Shown: positions 36,162 through 46,135, counted from the stretch's first letter. The stretch is 64,000 nt of DNA from Nostoc linckia z4 (GCF_002608075.1 NZ_LAHA01000019.1:1-64000); one strand, 5' to 3'. Numbers and translations: made by a program. Notes: generated by a model from the sequence alone, not told the origin.

Positions 36162-37498
36162 GGAAAAATATTTCTCCGAACTAATTCTTCTGCCAAATAT
36201 TGGGGAATAAATTCCATACAAATGTCGTTGCCTAAACGATTCTGAGCAACCAATTTATATTGGCTGGCTAAAGACAATTTTCCTCCTGCATACTTTGACG
36301 AAGTAAAGGCCGTTTCCTCTAAAGATAAACTCAGAGGATTCATAATTCTATTTGCAACTCCTCCTATCAAAATTGGTGCTATAAAAACATGACAAATATC
36401 GAGTAGATTTGCAGCGAGCAACTGTGTGAGTAATTTGGAACCCCCCTCCACTAGAATACTTTGTAGCGGTTTTCCAAAATGCCTTTTAACAACTTCTGAT
36501 TTCAGGTAATCTACTATTTTTTCCCAAAAATAATCCTCTTCTTTGAAGGTTAGAAAAAGAATGTGTTCAGACTCTTTGAGAGACTCAGCCCAGGAATTCT
36601 GAGTTGAGATTAAAAATTTTTCTTGAGTAAAAATAATCAGAGGTGTAGATGATGCTAAAAACTTTTCAGAAAGCTGCTTTTGAATATCTTCTGAGCAATT
36701 TAGCAATCTCCCTTTTGGGTCAAACACAATCTTCATGGGCTGGCGATTGATCGGCTGGGAACACGATCTCACAGACAACTCTGGTATATCGCGTAAAACA
36801 GTTCCTGCTCCAACTAAAATTGCGTCATACTTTTGTCTTAACCAGTGAGTGTAAGCTCTAGATGAGGAACCTGAAATCCACTTGGAAGTAAATTCATCAT
36901 CTGCTAGATGTCCGTCGAGGGTCTGGGCCCATTTTCCCGCAAAAATGGGTCTGTTCAAAAGTTGTGACATGATGAAGTTGTAGTTCCAAGCCATTGCTTC
37001 AGATGCACAAAGACCCAGACACACTTCAATTCCTTTATCTTTGAGTAGTCTAATTCCATCCCAGTTAACAAGGGGATTAGGATCGGCTAAAGCAACTACA
37101 CAGCGTGCAATACCACTTTCTATAAGAGTTTGTGTACAGGGAGGTTGCTTACCGAAGTGAGAACACGGCTCTAGTGTAACGTAAGCACATGCTCCTTGTA
37201 ATAGAGATTTGTCGCTGATACTTTCAATAGCAACTCTCTCTGCATGTTTACCTCCGAAAGCCAATGTCGAACCCCGCGCTATTTCAACACCGTTACGTAC
37301 TATGACACAGCCCACTGCTGGATTGGGATTGGCAATACCTACGCTATTCATTGATGTTATAAGAGCTTGCTCCATCCAATAGCGATCGTTGCGTTCTTTC
37401 TCCGGTATCCATGGGGTGACTTCATTGCTCAACTCTGGAGGGACAGTTTTTGAGAGAACCCCACCAAAAGAAAATCCCTCTGTTAGCCTAAAAGACAT
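36158..37498 (-). CDS. ribD: RibD-type deaminase/reductase (ToxE-like)
   Basis: A 446-residue bifunctional pyrimidine deaminase/reductase. Start at ATG 37498, where AGGAGGAGATAT is an excellent ribosome-binding site 13 bases after the WD40 stop. The deaminase part has the zinc motif FGGKHAERVAIES and CSHFGKQPPCTQT. The reductase part (from about 200) has KWAQTLDGHLADD, SKWISG and AILVGAGTVLRD. A 45-residue extension precedes the usual RibD start. In this cluster it would process the GTP cyclohydrolase II product toward the uracil intermediate shared by riboflavin and toxoflavin pathways, like ToxE. Confidence 0.87.
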   Translation of the reverse strand: MSFRLTEGFSFGGVLSKTVPPELSNEVTPWIPEKERNDRYWMEQALITSMNSVGIANPNPAVGCVIVRNGVEIARGSTLAFGGKHAERVAIESISDKSLLQGACAYVTLEPCSHFGKQPPCTQTLIESGIARCVVALADPNPLVNWDGIRLLKDKGIEVCLGLCASEAMAWNYNFIMSQLLNRPIFAGKWAQTLDGHLADDEFTSKWISGSSSRAYTHWLRQKYDAILVGAGTVLRDIPELSVRSCSQPINRQPMKIVFDPKGRLLNCSEDIQKQLSEKFLASSTPLIIFTQEKFLISTQNSWAESLKESEHILFLTFKEEDYFWEKIVDYLKSEVVKRHFGKPLQSILVEGGSKLLTQLLAANLLDICHVFIAPILIGGVANRIMNPLSLSLEETAFTSSKYAGGKLSLASQYKLVAQNRLGNDICMEFIPQYLAEELVRRNIFP

Positions 37499-37511
37499 AT
37501 ATCTCCTCCTA

Positions 37512-39209
37512 TTAGCTTTCTGAGGGTACAGAAATCTTATAGACTTTGCCATCGTATGAACTTGCAAGAAATTGATTATTGATAGAGTCAAATGCTAGAG
37601 AAGAAATTCCCGCAGTCGTTGGTCTCTCCACGATAATCCACTCTCTAGAAGTTACACAGTAGATTGCAATCCGCCCGTTATAGCTTGCAGTTGCTAGGTA
37701 GTGACCTTCTTTCGAGCTGGCAATACATTTAATGGAATGAGTGTGAGGAGTTGCAATCTTCTCAATCTCGAATTCTTTCCAAATTCTGAGGTGCAAGTCT
37801 CTACTTATACTTGCAAACTGATTATCGGGTAGAAATGCACAACCATTGGCAATCTTATTGTGTGCTTGCTCAACGTATTTCAAACAACTGAAATCGTCTA
37901 TTGAGTGAAATGCTGCCGATGTATCAGCACAAACAGAAAAGATAGTATCTTTGGAACATGCAATACCCTTGATCGCGTTTTTGTGTAGCTTGATTTCATC
38001 CACAAAGAAAATATTTCTGGAATTATCCTGCTTAAAAACTAAGCCTTCACCTGTGTAAGTACCAACGATCAGGTGTATAGCTCCATCTTTGTAGAAAGTT
38101 GCGCCACAATTGAGGGGCGATCGATGCTGATGAAGTACTTTACCTGACAATGCATCAAATATTTGTCCAGACTGTCCTCCAGAAACTACTGTAGCCCCAA
38201 ATTGAGTCAAAAAGTTGCACAAGCTACCAAGTTCTATGAGTTTATTTCCGTCTTGGAAGATAATACCAGCATCACCAACTGCAAGGTATCCATCCCTGTA
38301 TGGGGTAACTGCGTTCAAACCAGATGTAGGATTAATACTTTTCAAATCCCAGGTACTGCTTTTGTAATTGTATACAGCGTAGCTAGTACCAAAAGTCCCA
38401 AAAACGATTTGAGAATCTCCGATAAAAGTACAGGAGCGAGGCCAAACAATTTGCGGAAGATTTGCTGAGGCTTTCAATTCTAAAGAACCATCAGTAGTTA
38501 CCTGCCAAATTTTCAGAGTTCTGTCATAACTTAGGCTTGCTAGGGCTTGTCGTTCTGAATTATATGCCAATCGCTTAATCCCAGCGTTATGAGCTTTGAC
38601 ATATTTTTTTTCTGGATCGCCAATAATGATGATTTCTCCCTCATCATTACCTGCATAAATAATTCCTTCTTTGGATATGGCAATTGTATCAGTCTCTACA
38701 CCGTCTAGATCGTAATTTTCAAGAAGGTCACCAGTTTCTGCATTCCAACGCTTAACAGTACCATCATCACTGCTGGAAATAACTTCATTGCGATTATTAA
38801 GCCATTCCACTGAAATGACATCAGCTGTATGTCCTTCGAGTCTATGCTTAAGCTTTCCTTCGACATCGTAAATCCTAACAAACTTATCTCGTGAAGCAGT
38901 GGCAACAAGTTTGCTTTGGTGATTTATGACAGTCATTTCAACGTCATCTCGCTGATCGGCAAAAACAGCAAGTAATTTTAGAGTAGGAATTTCCCAAAGT
39001 CTGGCAGTGTAGTCGCTACTGGAACTTACCAAATACTTCCCACATGAACTGAAACTACACTGGTTAGCCAAGTGATCGTGAACAGCTTTTGCTATGCATT
39101 GCTTGTTTTTTGGGTTCCAAAGAAGAAGAAAATTGTCATATCCTGCCGTAGCAACATAGTCTGACTTATATGCCGCGATTCCACTTATGGGACTTGCATG
39201 TTCAATCAT
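37512..39209 (-). CDS. WD40 beta-propeller protein (ToxC-like by context)
   Basis: A 565-residue protein built of many WD40-like repeats, probably two beta-propellers. Repeat endings are clear: YDNFLLLWN, SDYTARLWEI, RDKFVRIYDV, DDGTVKRWN, YDRTLKIWQV, DLHLRIWKE. No enzymatic motif. Start at ATG 39209 with AAGGAT upstream. Located directly before ribD, it matches ToxC, a WD-repeat protein of unknown biochemical role in the toxoflavin gene set. It may act as a scaffold or catalyse the poorly understood azapteridine ring step; both are inference. Confidence 0.82.
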   Translation of the reverse strand: MIEHASPISGIAAYKSDYVATAGYDNFLLLWNPKNKQCIAKAVHDHLANQCSFSSCGKYLVSSSSDYTARLWEIPTLKLLAVFADQRDDVEMTVINHQSKLVATASRDKFVRIYDVEGKLKHRLEGHTADVISVEWLNNRNEVISSSDDGTVKRWNAETGDLLENYDLDGVETDTIAISKEGIIYAGNDEGEIIIIGDPEKKYVKAHNAGIKRLAYNSERQALASLSYDRTLKIWQVTTDGSLELKASANLPQIVWPRSCTFIGDSQIVFGTFGTSYAVYNYKSSTWDLKSINPTSGLNAVTPYRDGYLAVGDAGIIFQDGNKLIELGSLCNFLTQFGATVVSGGQSGQIFDALSGKVLHQHRSPLNCGATFYKDGAIHLIVGTYTGEGLVFKQDNSRNIFFVDEIKLHKNAIKGIACSKDTIFSVCADTSAAFHSIDDFSCLKYVEQAHNKIANGCAFLPDNQFASISRDLHLRIWKEFEIEKIATPHTHSIKCIASSKEGHYLATASYNGRIAIYCVTSREWIIVERPTTAGISSLAFDSINNQFLASSYDGKVYKISVPSES

Positions 39210-39323
39210 AGCTATCATCCTTGTTGATTATTGAAGTTTCAAATTTGATACTCTAGGCACAAAATTTATCCCTTTTGTGTAACTCTGCTTTGAGTTATAT
39301 AACCTCAAAAATTCCCTCCAATC

Positions 39324-40946
39324 CTATTCCCACTCAATTGTGCCAGGCGGTTTTGAAGTAATGTCGTAAACCACTCGGTTAACACCTTTAACTTCATTCA
39401 CAATCCTGTTAGATATAACTTCCAGTAAGTTGTAAGGTACACGCGCCCAATCAGCGGTCATACCATCTTCACTGGTAACAATTCGCAGAACTATGGGGTG
39501 AGCATAGGTACGTCGATCGCCCATGACACCAACACTACGAATTGGTAGCAATACTGCAAAGGCTTGCCAGCATTCGTTGTATAAGCCGTGTTTGTTAATT
39601 TCTTGACGCACAATTAAATCGGCATCGCGCAAAATGTTTAATCGTTCAGCAGTGACCTCACCTATGATGCGGATTGCCAAACCAGGGCCAGGGAAAGGTT
39701 GACGCTGGACAATTTCTTCTGGCAAACCAAGAGAACGTCCAACTTTGCGAACTTCATCCTTGAACAGTTTACGCAATGGTTCTACAAGTTTGAATCGCAG
39801 GTCTTTAGGCAAGCCACCGACGTTGTGGTGGCTTTTGATTTTCATTGCTACCCGTTCTCCCGTTTGCGGGTCAACATTGGTATCAGCAGATTCGATAACA
39901 TCTGGATAAAGCGTACCTTGAGCTAGATAGTCAAATGGGCCAAGGCGTTTGGATACTTCTTCAAATACATGGATGAACTCGTGTCCGATAATGCGGCGCT
40001 TTTTTTCCGGCTCAGTGACCCCAGCCAGAGCGGTGAGGAAGTGAGCGCCGGCATCTACATACTCTACAGGAATGTGAAACTGCTCTTTGAAAAGCTTGAG
40101 CAACCGCTCTGGCTCATGCTTACGCATAAATCCTTGGTCGATAAATACGCAAGTAAGCTGATTGCCTATGGCTTTATGCATTAAAAATGCCAGGGCGGAA
40201 GAATCTACTCCTCCAGAAAGCGCCAATAGTACCTGTTCGTTACCAACTCTACCACGAATTTCCCGAATTGCTTCTTCAACAAAAGCAGTAGTTGTCCAAG
40301 TAGGTTTGCATTCACAGATGTGATGTACAAAATTACTGATGAGGGAAAGACCACCAACGGAATGAGCAACTTCTGGATGAAACTGCACCCCGTAGAGTTT
40401 CTTTTCGTGATTGGCAATGGCAGCATATGGAGTATTTTCTGTATGTGCCAATAATTCAAAGCCGGATGGCATTTGAATTACTGAGTCGCCGTGGCTCATC
40501 CACATGGTTGTGCCATTTTCTATGTCAGTTAGTAAGTTTGTGAAATCATCTATATGCAGTGAAGTCTTACCATATTCACCTCGTTGAGTTTTTGCTACTT
40601 CTCCACCTAGTTGCTGCACCATCAAGTGCATACCGTAGCACACACCTAGAATTGGAATTTCTAAATCCCAAATTTTGGGATCGCATTGGGGAACATCATC
40701 TTCATATATAGAATTGGGCCCACCAGAAAGAATAATCCCCTTGGGGCTTAGTTGACGTATCACATCAGCAGTAGTGCAGTATGACAGGACTTCAGAATAA
40801 ACCTCGACTTCACGAACTCGACGAGCAATCAGTTCGGAATATTGAGAGCCAAAGTCAAGAATAACTATTATCTGACGGTTTAATTCTTCAGCGAGTGTAT
40901 TTGAGATTTGTTGAAAAGAAGTTGGAGATAATTGTTCAGTCTTCAC
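39324..40946 (-). CDS. guaA: GMP synthase (glutamine-hydrolysing)
   Basis: A complete 540-residue GuaA, which turns XMP into GMP. The N-terminal amidotransferase has [18 protein letters not shown], the nucleophile Cys in GVCYGMHLM and the His/Glu pair in QFHPEV. The ATP pyrophosphatase loop is [10 protein letters not shown], and the C-terminal dimerisation part ends PPGTIEWE. It heads the minus-strand cluster with the WD40, RibD, FGE, methyltransferase, PurF and GTP cyclohydrolase II genes. That position suggests it supplies guanine nucleotides for the product; whether it is the cell's only guaA cannot be told here. Confidence 0.95.
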   Translation of the reverse strand: MKTEQLSPTSFQQISNTLAEELNRQIIVILDFGSQYSELIARRVREVEVYSEVLSYCTTADVIRQLSPKGIILSGGPNSIYEDDVPQCDPKIWDLEIPILGVCYGMHLMVQQLGGEVAKTQRGEYGKTSLHIDDFTNLLTDIENGTTMWMSHGDSVIQMPSGFELLAHTENTPYAAIANHEKKLYGVQFHPEVAHSVGGLSLISNFVHHICECKPTWTTTAFVEEAIREIRGRVGNEQVLLALSGGVDSSALAFLMHKAIGNQLTCVFIDQGFMRKHEPERLLKLFKEQFHIPVEYVDAGAHFLTALAGVTEPEKKRRIIGHEFIHVFEEVSKRLGPFDYLAQGTLYPDVIESADTNVDPQTGERVAMKIKSHHNVGGLPKDLRFKLVEPLRKLFKDEVRKVGRSLGLPEEIVQRQPFPGPGLAIRIIGEVTAERLNILRDADLIVRQEINKHGLYNECWQAFAVLLPIRSVGVMGDRRTYAHPIVLRIVTSEDGMTADWARVPYNLLEVISNRIVNEVKGVNRVVYDITSKPPGTIEWE

Positions 40947-41285
40947 AAGTATTAGTAATGCCCTAAGTTACAAAATGAATGTGTAAACTAATAGACTTAT
41001 GGAAAATTTGCAACCCGCTCCACATTTGGCTTTGCTGGTTGTTAAAATAAAGCCAGAGTTAACGAAATAATTAGAGGATGAGATAGTTGCTGATGGAAAC
41101 CATCTATAAAAATTTTTAAGCTAATTCATAATCAACCTTTAATAAGCACAAAACACTAAGCTCTTAATTCTTGTGCTTTGCTTACTAGGAAATCATGATA
41201 GTCTTAAGTGCTGTAATTAATTTAAGTATGCAATATCTTCAGAATCAGTGTCTTGCAAATTTCTCTAATTTTGAGCAGAATTCTA
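40947..41285. other. Intergenic gap: probable promoter of the biosynthetic cluster
   Basis: 339 bp between guaA and the AraC regulator, both on the minus strand. No gene, riboswitch or strong hairpin is recognised. It should contain the promoter of the guaA-led transcript. Confidence 0.4.
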
Positions 41286-42182
41286 CTAACTTTTGAGGAA
41301 TGTTTTGGGACTGGTTCCAACGAGACGTTTAAAGTGCTGGCTGAAATGACTCTGATGGGAAAAACCGAGGTGATAGGAGATATCTGCAATACTCAGTTCA
41401 CCTTCACGTAGCAACTGCTTGGCGCGAGCTATGCGGTACCGAAGCACGTATTGATGAGGCGCGAGTCCGGTTGATTGTTTGAATAAGGCTGAGAAATAAT
41501 TTGGACTTACCTGAGCGATCGCAGCTAACTGAGCCACGGTTAAATCTTGACCGAGATGATGATGGATGTACTCGATTACTTCTCGCAGCTTACTTTTCGG
41601 TAAACCAGTACCAGAAATTGACAGAATACGTTTTTGGGCAGAATAATGCTGCAATAAATGTGCGGTTAATGCAATCGCTAAGGAATCTACATACAAACGA
41701 CTGCCTATTCCATTGGATTCTAGTTCGGCTTTGAGGGCTAACCCAATACTGTAAATCAATGGATCGGGATGACTCAGAGTCGGTAACAGTTCAACTTCAT
41801 CGATATCAGTTGATTTACCAATGTGCTGTGCAAATAGATCCGACTCAAAAATCAGTACAATAAAACTGTGTTCTGTACCCCAATATGCCCCATTTTGTGT
41901 ATTTGCAGGAATAATAGTAATTGTCCCTGGGATTACTTGGCTGGATTGAGATAGTTCTCCTACCCATTCAAGTTTCGGTGTTGGTAGGGGATAGTGATGA
42001 ACAATTATACGATGCTGCTTAGAATAATGTCCGGATATTTCCTGTGGTGGCTGGTGGTGATATTGAAGGTAAAGCCCATCCCAATTGGCTGTATAACTAG
42101 AGAGCACAGCTTTATGTGGGTAAAGCATCTGAGTATTTTCTTCCCTAGCAAAATCAATTACCAACGGCTTTTTAGCCTCCAT
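41286..42182 (-). CDS. AraC-family transcriptional regulator
   Basis: A 298-residue regulator. Two helix-turn-helix motifs sit in the C-terminal 100 residues (LTVAQLAAIAQVSPNYFSAL and SIADISYHLGFSHQSHFSQH, followed by RLVGTSPKTF). The N-terminal 180 residues are a cupin-like sensing domain with His-rich stretches. Start at ATG 42182, 10 bases after GAGG; a TTG frame start at 42191 is less likely. It is upstream of, and on the same strand as, the guaA-led cluster, so it may control that cluster; alternatively it belongs to the amidohydrolase/YcaO genes. The effector is unknown. Confidence 0.87.
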   Translation of the reverse strand: MEAKKPLVIDFAREENTQMLYPHKAVLSSYTANWDGLYLQYHHQPPQEISGHYSKQHRIIVHHYPLPTPKLEWVGELSQSSQVIPGTITIIPANTQNGAYWGTEHSFIVLIFESDLFAQHIGKSTDIDEVELLPTLSHPDPLIYSIGLALKAELESNGIGSRLYVDSLAIALTAHLLQHYSAQKRILSISGTGLPKSKLREVIEYIHHHLGQDLTVAQLAAIAQVSPNYFSALFKQSTGLAPHQYVLRYRIARAKQLLREGELSIADISYHLGFSHQSHFSQHFKRLVGTSPKTFLKS

Positions 42183-42238
42183 ACTACGCAATCCTCACTA
42201 GGCAGTAACTCCGTACTTCAGTGTAATCAAAACTAGCT

Positions 42239-42520
42239 TTACCAGACTATCCTCCTCAAGAGAGAGCTTGATACCATCCTTGATAACTCCCGGTTTGCCC
42301 CAGAGCGAACGCATCTAAATATTGATGCACAAAACGAAACAAGAGGCTTGGAGGTATAACCGTAAGCCACCAGTAACAAAAAGAACTGGCTACTTAGAAA
42401 AAAGTAGGGATACCAGGGCAAACGCATCTCAGTATAGTACATATATGCTAAACAAAGGATAAAGGTAGCGATCGCCGGGTGACATATAGGTAAGGATTCA
42501 AGCTTTGATGATAAAGTCAT
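42239..42520 (-). CDS. Possible small membrane protein (doubtful)
   Basis: A 93-residue frame 30 bp after the amidohydrolase stop, on the same strand. The middle (IATFILCLAYMYY...WYPYFFLSSQFFLLLVAYGY) is hydrophobic, enough for two helices, but the tail is basic and irregular. The frame covers a dispersed 19-bp repeat (42304-42322), and no good ribosome-binding site is visible. Could be a real small membrane protein or chance. I considered a modified-peptide precursor for the YcaO enzyme, but the composition does not fit well. Confidence 0.25.
   Translation of the reverse strand: MTLSSKLESLPICHPAIATFILCLAYMYYTEMRLPWYPYFFLSSQFFLLLVAYGYTSKPLVSFCASIFRCVRSGANRELSRMVSSSLLRRIVW
42304..42322. repeat. 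19-bp dispersed repeat (copy 1)
   Basis: AGCGAACGCATCTAAATAT is identical to 57622-57640, where it directly adjoins the point at which a carrier-protein fragment loses homology. Both are in poorly coding sequence. Probably a piece of a dispersed element or a recombination scar. Confidence 0.6.
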
Positions 42521-42549
42521 TGTTTAGTGTTAACAAAACAAGAAAAATT

Positions 42550-43635
42550 TTAAGCAAAACCGTAAAAACGCTGGGGATTATCCCAAGCAATCTTTTGCAC
42601 TGTTTCTTGAGATAACTGCATCTCAAGGTTTATCAGTTTGTTCACAATGTCCGGGTGATGATCCATGTGAGGGTAATCAGAGCCGAAGATTAAGTTATCT
42701 GAACCGATGTATTCGATAATTTGAGCCAAGTAAGGTTCCGAAGGTTCAATGGCGACAAAACACTGTCGGTAGAAATACTCTGATGGCTTGATTTTAACTT
42801 GATTTTTGACTTCCCAATGTAAATTTTTGTACTCTTCATCCAGTCGCCAAAGCCAGTAAGGAAGCCAGCCGCAACCAGACTCTAGAAAACCCACTCTTAA
42901 GCGGGGGTGACGTTCTAGCACTCCGCCTTCAATCAACGCTAACAATGCCATCATCTGTTCCATCGGATGAGAACAAGCGTGCATGGCAAAACGAGTATGA
43001 AATCTATCTGCACCTGTGGTGGGTAAGCGGCTATGAGTGGCTTCATGAATACCGACTGCTATGTCTAAATCTTCGCAGGCTGACCAAAATGGCTCATAAG
43101 CAGGATCGCTTAATAGTCGTCCTTTAACGGGGTTAGGGCGTAAAAAGACAGATTTCCAGCCAAAATTAGCTATGCGATGTAATTCCGACATCATTTGCTC
43201 TGGTGCATGAAAATTAATTGCACCTACTCCTTTCAATTTGTCTGGAGCATAATTACAAAATTCTTCGTATAACCAAGTGTTGTAGGCATGGGTGAAGGCT
43301 CCCACGACTTGTTTTGGCATACTATCAATAGCAAAAAGCCACAGCCCAATAGTTGGATAAATAAAGGCTATATCAATTCCCATCTCCAACATTGCTTGCA
43401 GGTGAGATTCTACATCGTAGCGACGAAAATAAGCATGGGGATGAGCCTGTATCATTTGCCTATTTCCCTCTTGTCGCACTTGTGGCGATATTTTTTGTGT
43501 AATGTCTTCCCCTTGAACTTTCATGTCTAGTGAGGGTGCAAAGTCCCGAAATTCCGGGGCGAGGTACTTGGCCCATATCTGCGGAGGCTCTATGACATGG
43601 GAATCAGCATCAATAATTTTATATCCATGTAGCAT
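42550..43635 (-). CDS. Amidohydrolase_2-family metal-dependent hydrolase
   Basis: A 361-residue TIM-barrel hydrolase of the ACMSD/amidohydrolase_2 type. Metal ligands: Asp/His in IIDADSHVIEPP, His in VGIHEATH, and the late GSDYPHMDHHP. It lies 196 bp downstream of the YcaO gene on the same strand. A pairing of YcaO and amidohydrolase is known from bottromycin biosynthesis, where the hydrolase helps form a macrocyclic amidine, but similar amidohydrolases are common in other roles. Treat the link as a hypothesis. Confidence 0.82.
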   Translation of the reverse strand: MLHGYKIIDADSHVIEPPQIWAKYLAPEFRDFAPSLDMKVQGEDITQKISPQVRQEGNRQMIQAHPHAYFRRYDVESHLQAMLEMGIDIAFIYPTIGLWLFAIDSMPKQVVGAFTHAYNTWLYEEFCNYAPDKLKGVGAINFHAPEQMMSELHRIANFGWKSVFLRPNPVKGRLLSDPAYEPFWSACEDLDIAVGIHEATHSRLPTTGADRFHTRFAMHACSHPMEQMMALLALIEGGVLERHPRLRVGFLESGCGWLPYWLWRLDEEYKNLHWEVKNQVKIKPSEYFYRQCFVAIEPSEPYLAQIIEYIGSDNLIFGSDYPHMDHHPDIVNKLINLEMQLSQETVQKIAWDNPQRFYGFA

Positions 43636-43831
43636 ATACCATTTTAGATTTTAGATTTTGGATTTTGGATTGGTTTGTTTGTTTGGGTTGGAGTAAATTT
43701 ATCTGTTGCATTCTTTTTTGAAATTGGTAATAGTTAAACCTATAAAGTTTGTGATAGTAAGGCACTCATATAAGATTCCTATTTGATTGGGTGAAAAATT
43801 CCGTAGCTATTCCCTATTGCTTAAATGTAAA

Positions 43832-46135
43832 TTACATCCACATGGGATAGGGGTTGAGTTGTTCTTCTGTCAGAGGCTTTTGCAACCAACCCATTTTTAT
43901 AGGAACATCATAAAGTCTTCCTGAATCTAACCGTTTCCACATATGGCGCATTCCTGGCACAATTACTTTAGCTACTTTCAGTCCAACATCCAGGCGAGTT
44001 TGATCGAGAACGAGCATTTCTAGACCATTTTTCTCTAGGATTTGTTGGCAAAGTTTGACATCTTCTAAGAGGTCGTCACTCGCAAGTTGGGGATAATCTG
44101 TATAGACTTTGGGGAGACTTCGATCGTCAGGAACCAAATAAGGTTGATTTGTTAAAGTTGCAGATTTCCACCATTCTAGAGCTAGGGAATCCGCAGATGG
44201 AGGATATTGGGTACTACCATCTGCTTTAGCCAATAAAACATTAGGCAGAATTTGGTTAACCTCTGTTAAAGCTCGACTAATAGCAAGTTTCGGGTCAAAA
44301 TGGGCACCATAACCTAAGACAATATCTTCTACTTGTCGATTTGTTCTGCGACTAATAGCTGCAAAAGTAGGAATGTTAAGGTCATTAGTAATATCTAACA
44401 CCCACAATTCCCTATCAATTGCTTGGTAATATTTTTTCAAGCTTTGAAAATAAGGCTCATCAAAACTATCTAAATCTACCTGAGATTTTTGCAGACGATT
44501 ATACCACCACAATGCTACACAATCCCGTTCAACTAATTCCATAAATCCTTGGAGAATAGCTTCTTCGAGGGTATTACCTGCGGCACAGCCATTGGAGTCC
44601 GCCCAACAGTCCGGTTGGTAGGATTGGGGATAGCCATAATAACAGTAAGCTGTGGGTAAATATTTGAATTCTTGGCGGGTTAAAGACCAAACTGGTGTCC
44701 AATCAATTTCTCTTTCCATATCAAAAGGTTCTGGGACTTTTTGAAACCAACCTTGACACTCAGCATTCCATTGGTGGCGATACTCGTATTGCTGTTGACT
44801 GAAGTTCATACAAGCATTAGGATGAATGGCGCGATCGCCAAGTTTTTGGTAACTATTTTTATATATAATTTCATCTCCCTGAAATACCCCCGAATAACGC
44901 TCCATCGCTTCACACAAACCGCTAGCCATTGCTTGGATGTCAGTCTTACCTTTTCCTGCACTTCTACCCCCGATGTTTTGCCGTAAGCTGTTTAAATCGT
45001 CAAAAATATTGTTAAAATGATGCTTCGCTATATAAGTATGAGTTAAGCCATTCCCTGGTATTTTGCTCAGTTCTCGGACAACGCCCGTAATGGGGCTGAT
45101 ATGATGTTGATATTTTCTTATAGTTTCTTGTGGTGAACAATACCGATGTCCTCCGTCTGTAGTAAAAGTTTTCTGACGGTGTTCTAAAACAACGGGTAGG
45201 GGTTTGTTTTCCAATTCATTAACTATATGTTTACAGCTGGGACATTGGGGACGCTTCACAAGGATGTGGTCTTGGTTTTGCAGATTTAGGGTATCGTAGG
45301 TTACTAAAGTTCCTTCTAATCGGGGATTTTCTCCTTGGACTATCCACTTAAAAACTTCTGTAGCTGCCATTCCTAGTGCAGTTTGCACTGTTGAAGTTAA
45401 GAATCCTAAAGGAGGGGATAAGGAAATTTGCTTATGCCTTTGGATAAAAGTCTCAACAGGTCGATTATCTCGCAAACGTTGTGCCAGACATTGCCAACAC
45501 CCGGTTTTGTGGGGATGAAATACAGGCCCTATCCAAATGATTGTTCCCAAGGGGTTGACTAGCATCCAGGGAGATGCAGACTTTAATGCTTGTTGATTAA
45601 ATTCATCTAGTTGGGGGTCTAGGTAATCGTCAGTTAAGAATACTGTGAAATCTGCGTTATCAGCTACTTGGATATTCAGAGATTTCAGGATAGCGATGAA
45701 GTCTTCGGTAGGAAGTCCTTTAGTAGCTTTGACTGCAACTTTAGTTAACTGCAACCGTCGGAGAGCCACAGCAGGATTAATATTAAGATGATTGCAGAAA
45801 ATGGCTAAGTGCGATCGCACTGCATCGTCTTGTTCAACTAGATAACCCTGTTGTTCCATTTGGAATAGGATTTGTTGGGTCTTGATACTGATATCAAGAA
45901 CACTCTGAAAAAAGTCGGCTGTTTGCTGAGAAAATTGTTGTTCTTGCAGTAGTTCCAATTGAATGAACTCGATAATTTCGTCAACACTCAAATGACTATC
46001 TTGTATTAAAGAAGCTACACGACAAGACAAGCGATCGCTCAACAAAACTGTTGCTCTTTCGGATAAGATAAATACTTGCTCTGGCTCTATGGTTGCAACA
46101 GAGTAACAAGGCTTGAAATTGGGTTTGTTAAGCAT
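43832..46135 (-). CDS. TOMM cyclodehydratase: leader-binding domain fused to YcaO
   Basis: A 767-residue azoline-forming enzyme. The N-terminal half is the E1-like/leader-binding domain with two zinc CxxC pairs (GCWQC at about 213, CPSC at about 304). The YcaO half (from about 330) has ATP-site segments GLCEAMERYSG and GFMELVERDC. The C-terminus ends LNPYPMWM, a degenerate form of the PxPxP tail expected in TOMM cyclodehydratases. Such fused proteins (PatD/TruD/SagCD type) convert Cys, Ser or Thr of a precursor peptide to thiazolines or oxazolines. No precursor or azoline dehydrogenase is recognised nearby; an amidohydrolase is downstream. Confidence 0.88.
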   Translation of the reverse strand: MLNKPNFKPCYSVATIEPEQVFILSERATVLLSDRLSCRVASLIQDSHLSVDEIIEFIQLELLQEQQFSQQTADFFQSVLDISIKTQQILFQMEQQGYLVEQDDAVRSHLAIFCNHLNINPAVALRRLQLTKVAVKATKGLPTEDFIAILKSLNIQVADNADFTVFLTDDYLDPQLDEFNQQALKSASPWMLVNPLGTIIWIGPVFHPHKTGCWQCLAQRLRDNRPVETFIQRHKQISLSPPLGFLTSTVQTALGMAATEVFKWIVQGENPRLEGTLVTYDTLNLQNQDHILVKRPQCPSCKHIVNELENKPLPVVLEHRQKTFTTDGGHRYCSPQETIRKYQHHISPITGVVRELSKIPGNGLTHTYIAKHHFNNIFDDLNSLRQNIGGRSAGKGKTDIQAMASGLCEAMERYSGVFQGDEIIYKNSYQKLGDRAIHPNACMNFSQQQYEYRHQWNAECQGWFQKVPEPFDMEREIDWTPVWSLTRQEFKYLPTAYCYYGYPQSYQPDCWADSNGCAAGNTLEEAILQGFMELVERDCVALWWYNRLQKSQVDLDSFDEPYFQSLKKYYQAIDRELWVLDITNDLNIPTFAAISRRTNRQVEDIVLGYGAHFDPKLAISRALTEVNQILPNVLLAKADGSTQYPPSADSLALEWWKSATLTNQPYLVPDDRSLPKVYTDYPQLASDDLLEDVKLCQQILEKNGLEMLVLDQTRLDVGLKVAKVIVPGMRHMWKRLDSGRLYDVPIKMGWLQKPLTEEQLNPYPMWM

